63,866 bases of DNA from Nonomuraea cavernae (GCF_014646355.1 NZ_BMNH01000038.1:1-63866), one strand, 5' to 3'; positions 24,556 to 33,377 are shown, counted from the stretch's first letter. Made by a program: numbers and translations. The notes: a model not told the origin generated them from the sequence alone.

Positions 24556-27005
24556 CGGACACCTGCATCCACCTGAAGCTCGGCATAGAGCGCGTCGATC
24601 AGTTTCTCGTTACTCAGCTCGTTGAGTCGATGATCAACCACGTCAACGATCTCTGGGCCGAAGAACTTGGCGAGCATGGAGTAGTCGTCATAGACATACT
24701 CCTGCAACAGAGGGAGCACTTCGTTACGCACCACAGCTGCCAGCATTGCCTCGTCCTGCAGAGGTCGGCCGTCGGCGAGGAAGAACGAGTGCCCGATCTG
24801 GCGCTCTCGACCGAGATCCTTGAGCACTCGGCGGTTGAGCTCGTCGAGCAACTCGCCCAGATCGACCTTGCCCGCACGGGAGCCGTACAACAGGGAACTG
24901 TCCGGTAGAAGCTCTTCGAAGGCGAACCGTCGGCGCAGCGCCGAGTCCAGCAGCCGGATACTGCGGTCTGCGGTGTTCATCGTGCCAAGGACGTGCACGT
25001 TCGATGGGACGCTGAAGTCCTCGCCGCTCTGTGGAAGGACTACGGTCAGACCACGTTTGTCCTTCTCGAGCAGCGTGATCAACTCTCCGAAGATCTTTGG
25101 GATGTCTCCGCGGTTGATCTCGTCGATAAGCAGCAGATACGGCCGACCAGGATCTTGTTCGGCGGCTCGGCAGATGCGTTTGAAGACGCCGTCGACCAAC
25201 GATAGACGCAGGCCGGAGCCGCCATTCTCAACCGGGCGGAACCCTTCGATAAAGTCCTCGTAACCGAATGCAGGATGGAAAGTCACCTGGGTGAGGTGAC
25301 CGGCCGACCGCCCATTGCGCTGGGATAGCTTGCTCAGCACCCGTTGCAGGGCAGCGCCGTCCAACGAGGGCTCAGGCGTCAGGCCGAGTTTCTGGGACAG
25401 CCACCAGGCAGCGAACCGCAGGCTGGTGTAGGTCTTGCCAGTGCCGGGAGGGCCGAACAGTACGAGCTGGCCTTTGCGCGCGAGGGCCTCGGTTAAGGCC
25501 ATGAACAGTGGGTCGGCCGGCTGAACCTTTACTGGGTCGGGCTTTATGGTTACTCCGGGCTTTTGGCGGATGCCACGCCACAGGCGGGCGGGTACGTTAG
25601 CGACGGTCACCGTCCCCCAGGACTTCTCGGCTTCCGGGAGTGTCTGAGCATATGAAGGGTCCCAGTCCACGGCTACGGCATGCCGGTATTCGGCACGATC
25701 ATCACGCCAGTGATAGCCGGTTTCGGTCACACGACCAACGGCGAGGATCTCCTGAACGCCCTTGTTGGCTACGATCAGATCTCCTGCTTGCAGCTGGGTC
25801 AACCGCCACAGTTCCCTGCCCTTCGCTGTGATCTTCGACCTGTTGTTCTTGTACTCCTGGCCATAAGCGCTTCGGAAGGCTTCCACGAAGTCGTCCTCCG
25901 ACGTGTACGCAGTGAGGTCCCCGACGTCGTCCCAGCCAACGCAGATGTATCCGCCGTTCAAGCACTCCTGCCAGTACTTCGCTCCTGCCCCAGGTGCGAT
26001 CTTGACGATGCTGGCGTCCTGCTTGGGATTGTTCCACCAGTACAGGAAGTGCATGATCTCCCTGGGGTGCCATCCGGCAAAGTGGCCGGTCGCGTCGATG
26101 AGTTGCTTCAGCATCGCATGGGCTTCGAACGGTTCCAGTTTCGAAGTGTCCTCATCAGACAGCAGGGAAATGAAGTGACGAACGTAGTCTCGTGCATAGA
26201 TCGGCAGCATGTGGTCCGGGAAGTAGACGTACAGAGTCTTCGCTGTCAGGCTCGGGCCAGAACGGAGTGCCTCGATGCCGTCGACCGCCGCGACCTGGCC
26301 GTTCTCCACTGATGAGAACGCCTCCAGAAACCCCTGACGCAAGTGCACCCACGCCTGCTGCTCGTCGGCGAAGGCGCGATCGTGATACCAGAGCTGGTCC
26401 TTCTTCTGCCTGAAGATCATGTGCTTACGGGCGCTGCCGCCACCGATGCCGCCCAGCTCGCGTGTGCCGTACTCCATTAAGTAGCAGAAGGTGCTCTTGT
26501 AATCGGAGACCCCGAGGGCGTAGCGATCAAGAGGCATATCAGTCCAGGCTGAAAGAGGGAAGTCGTGGTGGACCTTCTCGATCTCCGCGTTGGCCTTGGC
26601 GACCTCATCTGCTAGGGAAGAGCGGTCGAACTCGGCGAGCGCCTCGGTTAAGGTCATGCGAACAGGGCGACCATCATTGGTCACCGAGACCTCTTTGAGA
26701 ACGCAGTCGTCGCAGGCGTCGATGATTGGTCTTCCTGCGCCGTTGAGCAGCCCGTTTACCTGGGCGAATTTCCGGCGACCGTCGTGGTCGTTCGACGGAG
26801 CGGCGTCTATAAGGCGCCGCCAGGTGAGGCGGTCGGGGTCTTCGTAGAACCGCCAGGTGGACTGGTCGCCACCGCTCAGGTGCTGACAGTCCTCGTTGTG
26901 ATGGATGTCTTTGCCGGTCTTCGAACAGATGACTGTGCCTGTGGATGGCGTCAGCCTGAAGAATTTGCCCTCATATTTGATGGTTTCGGAAATTTTGTCA
27001 GACAT
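24552..27005 (-). CDS. mcrB: McrB-like AAA+ GTPase with EVE-like modified-base sensor
   Basis: 817 aa. The AAA+ motor (about 500-790) has Walker A LFGPPGTGKTYTS, Walker B LLLIDEINRGDIPKIFGEL and the McrB sensor-1 MNTADRSIRLLDSALRRRF. Upstream, about residues 335-470 look like an EVE/PUA-type domain (YICVGWDDVGDL, QLQAGDLIVANKG, ILAVGRVTETGYHW), proposed in this family to read modified bases. The first 100 residues carry Cys/His pairs (VICSKTGKDIHHNEDC, IDACDDC) that may form a zinc site. ATG 27005 follows GGAG. First gene of the mcrBC operon; the 345-bp divergent gap 27006-27350 shows no ORF or clear repeat. Confidence 0.9.
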   Translation of the reverse strand: MSDKISETIKYEGKFFRLTPSTGTVICSKTGKDIHHNEDCQHLSGGDQSTWRFYEDPDRLTWRRLIDAAPSNDHDGRRKFAQVNGLLNGAGRPIIDACDDCVLKEVSVTNDGRPVRMTLTEALAEFDRSSLADEVAKANAEIEKVHHDFPLSAWTDMPLDRYALGVSDYKSTFCYLMEYGTRELGGIGGGSARKHMIFRQKKDQLWYHDRAFADEQQAWVHLRQGFLEAFSSVENGQVAAVDGIEALRSGPSLTAKTLYVYFPDHMLPIYARDYVRHFISLLSDEDTSKLEPFEAHAMLKQLIDATGHFAGWHPREIMHFLYWWNNPKQDASIVKIAPGAGAKYWQECLNGGYICVGWDDVGDLTAYTSEDDFVEAFRSAYGQEYKNNRSKITAKGRELWRLTQLQAGDLIVANKGVQEILAVGRVTETGYHWRDDRAEYRHAVAVDWDPSYAQTLPEAEKSWGTVTVANVPARLWRGIRQKPGVTIKPDPVKVQPADPLFMALTEALARKGQLVLFGPPGTGKTYTSLRFAAWWLSQKLGLTPEPSLDGAALQRVLSKLSQRNGRSAGHLTQVTFHPAFGYEDFIEGFRPVENGGSGLRLSLVDGVFKRICRAAEQDPGRPYLLLIDEINRGDIPKIFGELITLLEKDKRGLTVVLPQSGEDFSVPSNVHVLGTMNTADRSIRLLDSALRRRFAFEELLPDSSLLYGSRAGKVDLGELLDELNRRVLKDLGRERQIGHSFFLADGRPLQDEAMLAAVVRNEVLPLLQEYVYDDYSMLAKFFGPEIVDVVDHRLNELSNEKLIDALYAELQVDAGVR

Positions 27006-27350
27006 CCGTTGGCTCCGTGTCGGGGGTGGACCACCAGGCGCCGACGATGCTGTGGTCCTTGGCGTGACGGACCGAATGATGGTTTGCGGCGCTCTGTAAT
27101 ACCTATATCACCGAACGAGGACATCTAGTGGTCGCTCGTTGGCGCACTCCTCAACCCAGCGATCTTGTCCCCTCCAGCCGGACTGATCAGCGTTGCAACG
27201 ATGTGACGAGTCCACAATCTCCGTCACTCGCGGCACACATGCTGAATGTTCGAAAGTGGAACCTGATTACCTCTCTTAAACACACGCTTTGCAGTTACGC
27301 TTCGGGGGCGGCTCGGGAGCCGCAAGGTCATTCAGAACAAAGGATCCATA

Positions 27351-28211
27351 GTGGGGCAACACTCTCTCTTCGGTCCGGAGCTTGGAACGAGCCAACCCAA
27401 GCCGGTCGGGCCTGACTATCAGCGGCTTCGAGTGTTGATCACTGTGAAGGCCGCGCCGAACCCTTCCGAAACTTACGGTGAGACGGTATGCGTCGCCGCT
27501 CTAAGTCTTGATCTTGACAATCCGGGTTGGATGCGGCTCTATCCGATCAACTTTCGCGAGCTGGACGGGGATAGCAAGTTCAAGAAATACGACATCGTCC
27601 TGGTGGACGCCAAGCCGAACACGAGTGATCCACGGGCAGAGAGCTGGCGCCCTCGCGCGGACAGTTTCGTGGTAGAGGCGCAGATCAAAGGCTGGGATAG
27701 GCGCATGTCCTACGTCGATGACTACGTCGAGGAATCGATGTGCGATCTCATCAACGCCGTTCGGGACCGACCAAGTGCCCGCTCGCTGGCGGCAATCCGG
27801 CCAAGGGAGATCCTCAAGTTGGACATCAGGCCCCACCCCGGCTGGACACCTGAGGAACAAGCGAAGATCGACCGATATGTACAACAGCTTGATCTTTTGG
27901 ACACGGGACCTCGTACTGCCTTGCAGGCTCCCCGTTTCAAAGCGTGGTACCAGTACCGATGTCACTCGGCCACCTGCAAAACGCATCGTCAAGGCATCTA
28001 CGACTGGGAGCTTGTAGCCCTGCAGCGTCGATTCACCGACCGTGACGACGAAGGTCTGAAGCGGCTCATTCGGGAGAAATTCTGGGACATGATGTGCTCG
28101 CCGAAGCGTGACACGATCTTCTATGTCGGCAACCAGCAAGCGCACCCACAGAGCTTCATCGTCCTGGGTGTTGTCTACCCTGAACGTCCTACGCTGAGAT
28201 CGCGAAGCTGA
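27351..28211 (+). CDS. Uncharacterised defence-associated protein paired with DUF488
   Basis: 286 aa from GTG 27351. Family not recognised. The N-terminal half (RLRVLITVKAAPNPSETYGE, LDLDNPGWMRLYPINFREL, FKKYDIVLVDA) resembles small-beta/OB-type domains that recite a WxRLYP phrase. The C-terminal half carries YQYRCHSATCKTHRQGIYDWEL, a CxxC-like site with H and an acidic DWE, possibly metal-binding. It is divergent from mcrB and overlaps the convergent DUF488 gene by 23 bp. A role with DUF488 in nucleic-acid surveillance is inferred from context alone. Confidence 0.65.
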   Translation: MGQHSLFGPELGTSQPKPVGPDYQRLRVLITVKAAPNPSETYGETVCVAALSLDLDNPGWMRLYPINFRELDGDSKFKKYDIVLVDAKPNTSDPRAESWRPRADSFVVEAQIKGWDRRMSYVDDYVEESMCDLINAVRDRPSARSLAAIRPREILKLDIRPHPGWTPEEQAKIDRYVQQLDLLDTGPRTALQAPRFKAWYQYRCHSATCKTHRQGIYDWELVALQRRFTDRDDEGLKRLIREKFWDMMCSPKRDTIFYVGNQQAHPQSFIVLGVVYPERPTLRSRS

Positions 28212-28644
28212 ACTGTTCGTGAATCGCTTCCAAGACCAAGTCCCGATGGCAGCGGGACTCATCAGCCTCGAAGCACATCACCGCCACACGCTGATTTCGG
28301 GCAGCGAAGGCGATCCGCTCCAGACAGGTACGAGCGTGGTCATCATGCAGGGTTTGAGCGTAGAAGCCGCGAGCGGCTCCTAGCTCTGCGGGGCTACCGC
28401 CGAACCCTGGACGGTTCCATTTCGGATTGCCCAATTCGCGCATGTGCTCATAGGCGATCTCGGCGTCGGCCAAGGCGGTGGATAGGGCCGTCTTGCTGAA
28501 CCCACGCTTGCGGGAGATCGGATTGAGACGCACATCGACCAGCCTCGCCACGCCCTCGCCGCGTAGCTGCCGGATGAACTCATCGAGGTCGCGTCCTTCG
28601 TAGCCGACGCCGACCACTCCAGCTGACTGATCGTTTGTAGACAT
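28189..28644 (-). CDS. DUF488-family protein
   Basis: 151 aa. Typical DUF488 opening GVGYEGRDLDEFIRQL and VDVRLNPISRKRGFSK, then RELGNPKWNR, and the C-terminal box VAVMCFEADESRCHRDLV (C-x-E-x3-x-CHR). The conserved Cys/His/Arg suggest a catalytic or nucleotide-binding site, but the family has no established activity. DUF488 genes often sit in defence islands. ATG 28644 preceded by GCAGGG. Convergent and overlapping with the previous gene, so their transcripts are antisense at the ends. Confidence 0.85.
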   Translation of the reverse strand: MSTNDQSAGVVGVGYEGRDLDEFIRQLRGEGVARLVDVRLNPISRKRGFSKTALSTALADAEIAYEHMRELGNPKWNRPGFGGSPAELGAARGFYAQTLHDDHARTCLERIAFAARNQRVAVMCFEADESRCHRDLVLEAIHEQFSFAISA

Positions 28645-28817
28645 GCCCTGCACTCTTCCACGCCTGGTCGCAGTCGTCACCTTGTTCGTGGAACACGCCG
28701 TAGCGATTCGATTCCCTTCATCAGGCTCGCCCGGATGAGCGGTGAAGTCGAATCGATCACCAAAATGGCCGTACGAACAGCGTGGCCAGAGGCGACGGTT
28801 TCCGGCACCTTTGTGGG

Positions 28818-30167
28818 ATGAAACCCGCCACGATCACCGTCGCTGTGAGCGGACTGCTGCTGACCCTGTCGATCGGCTGGATACTCGGGCCAGGTGCGCC
28901 CTGGTGGCTGACGCACGTCGACGGGGTGCACGGGCTGCAGGGGGACCAGCTCGCGGCGGCGCTGGACGCGATCAGAGGCCGAGCACTGGCGGTCGGCACC
29001 GGTCTGGCCGCGCTGGTGGCTGTCTTCTACACCGCGCGCAACGCCGACACCGCGCGGCGCACGTTCCAGCTCGGCCAACGCGGCCACGACACCGACAGGT
29101 ACGGCAAGGCCGCCGAACAACTGGGCCATGTCCAAGCCCCCGTACGGCTGGCCGGCCTCTACGCCCTGGAGCAACTGGCCCAGAACACGCCTCTACTACG
29201 GCAGACGATCGTGGACGTGATCTGCGCGTACCTGCGCATGCCCTACCACGAGCCCTTACCAGGGGACCGGCACACCAGGATCCGGGCCGCGCAACGAACC
29301 GCTCGCGCCCGCGTGCCCGCCGAGCGTCCGGCCGGTCGGGACGCACGGGAGGAACGGGAGGTACGCCTCACCGCGCAACGCATCCTGGCCGACCACCTCC
29401 GCTACCGGGAGCCGCCGAAGACACGATGGTGGAGAGCGGCCGATCCCGATCCCCGGTTCTGGCCCGGCATCCGACTCGACCTGACCGGCGCTGTCCTGTG
29501 CGACGCCAACTTCGTGAGCTGCCGCATCGCGGAGGCCACGTTCACCGGGGCCACCTTCAACGGCGACGCGAAGTTCGGCGGAGTGGTCTTCACCGGCGCG
29601 GCCCACTTCGACACGGCCTCCTTCACCGGCGACGCCGAATTCGGCGAGGCGAGATTTCTCGGCGCGGCGGAGTTCACCTCGGCGACCTTCCGGGGCGCGG
29701 CCAGATTCGGCGGGGCCGCCTTCGAGCGCGGCGCAAACTTCGGGTTCGCCTCCTTCGAGGGGCAGGCGGGCTTCAGCGAGGTGGTCTTCGGGGGGCACGC
29801 CTCGTTCGGCATCGTGAACTTCGGGGGCAACGCCAGGTTCACTGGGGCGATCTTCCACGGCAACGCCGGGTTCGCGGCGGCCACGTTCACCGGTCTGTCC
29901 GGGTTCGTCGAGGCCGCCTTCCACCAGCAGGCGATGTTCAAGGGCGCGACCTTCACCAGCGCCACCTCGTTCGACCGGGCCACGTTCGACGGGCCGGCCG
30001 ATTTCGCGTACACGCATGGGGCCGAACACGTGCGGCTGCACGAAGCATCCGTGGCCCGCCCCGCCGACACCCACCGGTGGCCGCCCGGATGGAGGCTGGA
30101 GAGCGAACCGAACGGCCACGCCGTGCTGAGCGCCGTCGGCCCAGGCGGGTCTGCTTACCCCCGATAA
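28818..30167 (+). CDS. Membrane-anchored pentapeptide-repeat protein
   Basis: 449 aa. Two N-terminal membrane helices (TITVAVSGLLLTLSIGWILG; AVGTGLAALVAVFYTA) precede a helical RYGKAAEQLGHVQAPVRLAGLYALEQLA block found in actinomycete pentapeptide proteins. From about residue 220 to 397, every fifth residue is Phe or Leu (ATFTGATFNG, AHFDTASFTG, AEFTSATFRG), forming a right-handed square beta-helix. Such helices can mimic DNA or scaffold partners; no function is assigned for this architecture. A degenerate copy of its 3' end is found at 32223-32440. Confidence 0.88.
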   Translation: MKPATITVAVSGLLLTLSIGWILGPGAPWWLTHVDGVHGLQGDQLAAALDAIRGRALAVGTGLAALVAVFYTARNADTARRTFQLGQRGHDTDRYGKAAEQLGHVQAPVRLAGLYALEQLAQNTPLLRQTIVDVICAYLRMPYHEPLPGDRHTRIRAAQRTARARVPAERPAGRDAREEREVRLTAQRILADHLRYREPPKTRWWRAADPDPRFWPGIRLDLTGAVLCDANFVSCRIAEATFTGATFNGDAKFGGVVFTGAAHFDTASFTGDAEFGEARFLGAAEFTSATFRGAARFGGAAFERGANFGFASFEGQAGFSEVVFGGHASFGIVNFGGNARFTGAIFHGNAGFAAATFTGLSGFVEAAFHQQAMFKGATFTSATSFDRATFDGPADFAYTHGAEHVRLHEASVARPADTHRWPPGWRLESEPNGHAVLSAVGPGGSAYPR

Positions 30168-30169
30168 GC

Positions 30170-30565
30170 TCAGGGCGCACAGTCTGGGACGTTGTCCCGT
30201 AAACCCAGACGGCCCTCGTAGATGGCCACCTTGTGGGTGATCAGCTTGAGGCACTCGTCGAGGTCGTGCATCTGGGCGAGCACCCGTTCCCGATGTCCGC
30301 GCAACACCTCCAGCCGTTCCACTTCATTGCCCTGGCCCGCTCTGACGAGTTCGGTGTAGCGGCGGATGTCGGGCAGGGGCATGCCGGAGGCCCGTAGCCG
30401 GATGCACACGCCGAGCCAGTCGACGTCATCCTGGTTGTAGACCCGGTGCCCTGCGGTTCCCCGCCGTACCGGCTGGGTCAGCAGCCCCTCCCGCTCGTAG
30501 AACCGGAGTGTGTGCACGCTGAGCCCGGTGCGTTCGGCGACCTGGCCGATGCTCAAACCCGACAT
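30170..30565 (-). CDS. MerR-family regulator
   Basis: 131 aa. N-terminal MerR HTH LSIGQVAERTGLSVHTLRFYEREGLL and wing RVYNQDDVDWL, then a coiled-coil with HRERVLAQMHDLDECLKLI. No Cys-rich metal loop, so an organic inducer or stress signal is more likely than a metal. Divergent from the aldo-keto reductase, whose promoter has the 19-bp spacer and dyad of MerR activators. Confidence 0.92.
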   Translation of the reverse strand: MSGLSIGQVAERTGLSVHTLRFYEREGLLTQPVRRGTAGHRVYNQDDVDWLGVCIRLRASGMPLPDIRRYTELVRAGQGNEVERLEVLRGHRERVLAQMHDLDECLKLITHKVAIYEGRLGLRDNVPDCAP

Positions 30566-30575
30566 GGGGCCCAGT

Positions 30576-30606
30576 TTGACCTAGAGTCGGCTCTAGCTTC
30601 TACGGT
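30576..30606 (+). promoter_or_regulatory. MerR-type promoter with 19-bp spacer and central dyad
   Basis: -35 TTGACC (30576-30581) and -10 TACGGT (30601-30606) are 19 bp apart. The spacer contains the perfect dyad CTAGAG-TCGG-CTCTAG (30581-30596). The reductase ATG begins only 8 bp after the -10 hexamer, so transcription should start at or within a base or two of the start codon: a leaderless mRNA. Confidence 0.8.
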
Positions 30607-30614
30607 TCCGAAGC

Positions 30615-31664
30615 ATGAGATATCGCATCCTCGGCGGCACTGGCATCGAGGTCAGCACCCACTGCCTCGGCACCATGATGTTCGGCTCGGCCGGTAACCC
30701 CGACCACGATGACAGCATCCGCATCATCCACACCGCCCTCGACCACGGGATCAACTTCGTTGACACCGCCGACATGTACTCGGCGGGCGAGTCCGAGGAG
30801 ATCGTGGGCAAGGCGCTGCAGGGCCGGCGAGACGAGGTGGTGCTGTCGACCAAGGTGCACTTCCAGATGGGGGAGGGGCCCAACCGAAGCGGCAACTCGC
30901 GGCGTTGGATCATGCGCGAGGTCGAGGCGAGTCTCAAGCGGCTGCGCACCGACTGGATCGACCTCTACCAGATCCACCGCCCCGACCACCGGACCGACAT
31001 CGAAGAGACCCTCTCCGCACTGACCGATCTGGTACGGCAGGGCAAGATCCGGGCCTTCGGCAGCTCGGCCTTCCCGGCGCACGAGACCGTTGAGGCCTAC
31101 CACGTGGCCCGGCAGCGCGGCTTGTACCGGTTCCGCACCGAGCAGCCGCCGTACAACATCCTGGCCCGCGGCATCGAGGGCGACGTCCTTCCCACGGCGC
31201 AGCGGCTCGGCATGGGCGTGCTCACCTACAGCCCGCTGGGCTGGGGGTTCCTGACCGGCCGTTACCGCAAGGGGCAGCAGGCCGACATGACGCGGGGCCG
31301 CGCCGCGCTCGCGCCAGAACGGTTCGACCCGTCCATCCCGGTCAACGCGGCCAAGCTGGAGATCGTCGAGGAGCTGGTGAAACTGGCGGACGAGCTCGGC
31401 TGCACCCTGCCGGAGCTGGCCGTCGCCTTCGTCGCGGCACATCCGGCGGTCACCTCGGTCATCCTGGGCCCGCGCACGATGGAGCAGCTGGAGGGCTTGC
31501 TGAAGGGCGCCTCGCTGGTGCTCGACGACACCGTGCTCGACCGGATCGACGAACTCGTGCCGCCCGGCACCAACGTCTACCACCCGGTCGGTCTCTGGAG
31601 CCCCGCACCCCTGACCGACCCCGCACTGCGCCGCCGCCCGCTCGGCGACCGCGCCGCGAGCTGA
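30615..31664 (+). CDS. Aldo/keto reductase
   Basis: 349-aa TIM-barrel NADPH oxidoreductase. Conserved tetrad residues: GINFVDTADMYSAGESEE (Asp and Tyr), STKVHF (Lys) and YQIHRPDH (His). The cofactor loop is VILGPRTMEQLEGLL. Most similar to the YajO/Tas-type actinomycete AKRs. Controlled by the divergent MerR regulator; no ribosome site is present upstream, in keeping with a leaderless transcript. Confidence 0.94.
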   Translation: MRYRILGGTGIEVSTHCLGTMMFGSAGNPDHDDSIRIIHTALDHGINFVDTADMYSAGESEEIVGKALQGRRDEVVLSTKVHFQMGEGPNRSGNSRRWIMREVEASLKRLRTDWIDLYQIHRPDHRTDIEETLSALTDLVRQGKIRAFGSSAFPAHETVEAYHVARQRGLYRFRTEQPPYNILARGIEGDVLPTAQRLGMGVLTYSPLGWGFLTGRYRKGQQADMTRGRAALAPERFDPSIPVNAAKLEIVEELVKLADELGCTLPELAVAFVAAHPAVTSVILGPRTMEQLEGLLKGASLVLDDTVLDRIDELVPPGTNVYHPVGLWSPAPLTDPALRRRPLGDRAAS

Positions 31665-31735
31665 CCAGAGATCATCTGGCACGTTCATGCCCGCCGGCCT
31701 GAGGCAGGCTGTCCCGGCTGCGCGCCGTAGGGGGT

Positions 31736-32104
31736 TCAGCCGCAGGTGAAGCCTTCGGTTGCGGCGCGACAGAAGTCGCGGAACGTCCGTAGCCACTCGG
31801 TGCTCGCCGAGTAGTTGCGGTCCAGGTCGGCGCGGTGGAACTGGTGGGTGTCGGGGTCGGTGGTGACCGTTCCGTCCAGCCGGACGCGGCCGTCGGCGGG
31901 CAGGCCGTTCAGGTAGGTGTCGAGGAAGTCCGCGATCCGGGCGGCCTCTTGGGCGGTGATCGGCATGTGACCATTGACGCCGAGCATGGTCGTGGTGTCG
32001 GGGTCGAGGACCTTGCCGTCTTCCAGCAAGGCCAGGGTGGGGCGCCAGGTCCAGGCGTTCACGTTCAGCCGAGCACCGTCAGGCGACTCCAGGGTCCAGC
32101 TCAG
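31736..32104 (-). CDS. Uncharacterised small protein, probably starting at CTG
   Basis: 122 aa if read from CTG 32104, which has GAGAGGGAC upstream and begins SWTLESPDGARLNVNAWTWRP, a phrase I associate with a conserved actinomycete family that starts MSW. GTG 32062 is the only conventional start but would drop these residues. The ORF ends RAATEGFTCG. No function known. A point change ATG to CTG, or a true CTG start, would explain it. Confidence 0.6.
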   Translation of the reverse strand: MSWTLESPDGARLNVNAWTWRPTLALLEDGKVLDPDTTTMLGVNGHMPITAQEAARIADFLDTYLNGLPADGRVRLDGTVTTDPDTHQFHRADLDRNYSASTEWLRTFRDFCRAATEGFTCG

Positions 32105-32222
32105 GTTCGTCCCTCTCTGAGATCAGTCGTTTGGCGCTGGAGGATATCTCTGTTGGCGATGGCCCTCACCTCCTGCATAGCGGGGAGGCAGGGCCTGATC
32201 GACTTCGCTGGCCTGGCCCACT

Positions 32223-32440
32223 TGGAAACGGGGACTTTCAGCAGCGCCACTTCGTTCGACCGTGGCCACGTTCATCGGACCAGCCGATTTCGCGTACACG
32301 CATGGGCTAAGCGCGTGCGACTGTACGAAGCGTCGAGGGCCCGCCCGCCGATACCCATCGGTGCCGGGTGGCGATGGAAGCGAACAGGCGCCGCCGTGCC
32401 ACACCAAGGTTCGGTTCCCTCAACTGCTAACGGTCTTTAG
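32223..32440 (+). pseudogene. Decayed partial copy of the pentapeptide-repeat gene
   Basis: This stretch repeats the 3' end of the gene at 28818-30167. TTCAGCAGCGCCACTTCGTT and the following GACCG correspond to the FTSATSFDR codons, and a 24-base block (29997-30020 and 32283-32306) is identical. An indel after SFDR shifts the frame, and the copy ends after the GWR-like tail. The upstream part of the gene is missing. It marks a past duplication or recombination spanning the MerR/reductase genes. Confidence 0.8.
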
Positions 32441-32462
32441 GATTCGATCCCGTCTTGGCTGC

Positions 32463-33377
32463 CTATCCGGCGGCGCGGAACCGCTCGTAACGCTCCTCTA
32501 GAAGATTGTGGTCTGGGCGGTCCATACGTCGGCGCGGGAGCGTAAGGCGAAGATCATGCATTGCTTGAAGGCCATACCTCAACATGGGTCCGTCGCGCTC
32601 TTCCAAGATGTCAGACCGTACCTCGATGACGTAGTCCGGCCGTACGCCGAGGATATTCTCGTCGTACGCTGCATGGTGGATCTTGCAGAGGGCCATGCCG
32701 TTGGAAATGGCCGGCACGCCGTGGGTTTCGCGGTCGGGGATGATATGGGCGGCGTCCAGGAGCGAGCGGTGGCGCAGATGACACATGGCGCAGCTTGTCT
32801 CGTACGCTTGGATCACTCGTTGCCGGAAGACCGGCTGGTGCAGACGTTGCTTGGTGATTCGTTCGGAATAGCCGCGTTCGATCAGGCTTACCGGGCCATC
32901 GATCCGGAGATGTCGCTGGGCCTCGTCTAGCGCGACGGCGACCTGAGACTGCTCCACCTCGACGGCGACGATCCACACGGGGAAGAACGGCAGATAGAGA
33001 CCCTGCCTGATGCCGAAGAACCACATCAGCGGAAGTCTGAGCTCGAAGGCACGCTGCAGCCCGACGTTCGTGTAGTGCTCGCGATTGCCCTGGAACTTGT
33101 ATCGCAGCAGCCCGTCCCCGCCCACGGCGTCCTCGTAAGGGGCTCGCGCGCCATCGGAGGTGTAGGTCGTAAGGATCGATAGCGCGGCGGTCATCCCCTG
33201 CGGTTTCCGGATGCCCAACTGGTTGTCGATCAGTGGGAATGGCCGCCCCTCGAACTGGAAGCTGAGCAGTTCACCACGTGGTACGACGGGGTCTTCGGGC
33301 GTGCAACGCTGCCGAAGCCAAGCCATGGCCGCTGCGCGTACACGGCCGTCCAAGTCGTTGCCCAGGGACATGATCAC
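32463..33377 (-). CDS. HNH endonuclease, probable restriction enzyme
   Basis: 304 aa. C-terminal HNH_2-type site: CAMCHLRH, LLDAAHIIPD with the catalytic His, then SNGMALCKIHHAAYDENILGV (N and second H). The N-terminal two thirds contain DGLLRYKFQGNREHYTNVGLQ and LPLMWFFGI then LPFFPVWIVAVE, a domain found before HNH in restriction-like enzymes that may sense modified DNA (PUA/SRA-like or sulfur-binding), which I cannot confirm. No methyltransferase is adjacent, so a modification-dependent enzyme is more likely than a classical type II system. Confidence 0.82.
   Translation of the reverse strand: MIMSLGNDLDGRVRAAAMAWLRQRCTPEDPVVPRGELLSFQFEGRPFPLIDNQLGIRKPQGMTAALSILTTYTSDGARAPYEDAVGGDGLLRYKFQGNREHYTNVGLQRAFELRLPLMWFFGIRQGLYLPFFPVWIVAVEVEQSQVAVALDEAQRHLRIDGPVSLIERGYSERITKQRLHQPVFRQRVIQAYETSCAMCHLRHRSLLDAAHIIPDRETHGVPAISNGMALCKIHHAAYDENILGVRPDYVIEVRSDILEERDGPMLRYGLQAMHDLRLTLPRRRMDRPDHNLLEERYERFRAAG

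Noticed and set aside
28742..30202. Arg/Gly-rich alternative frame over the pentapeptide gene
   Set aside because: Repeats in it only mirror the pentapeptide codons; the other frame shows the regular Phe spacing and membrane helices.
23239..33377. A CRISPR array or toxin-antitoxin module in the defence region
   Set aside because: No regularly spaced repeats and no paired small genes of that kind were found.
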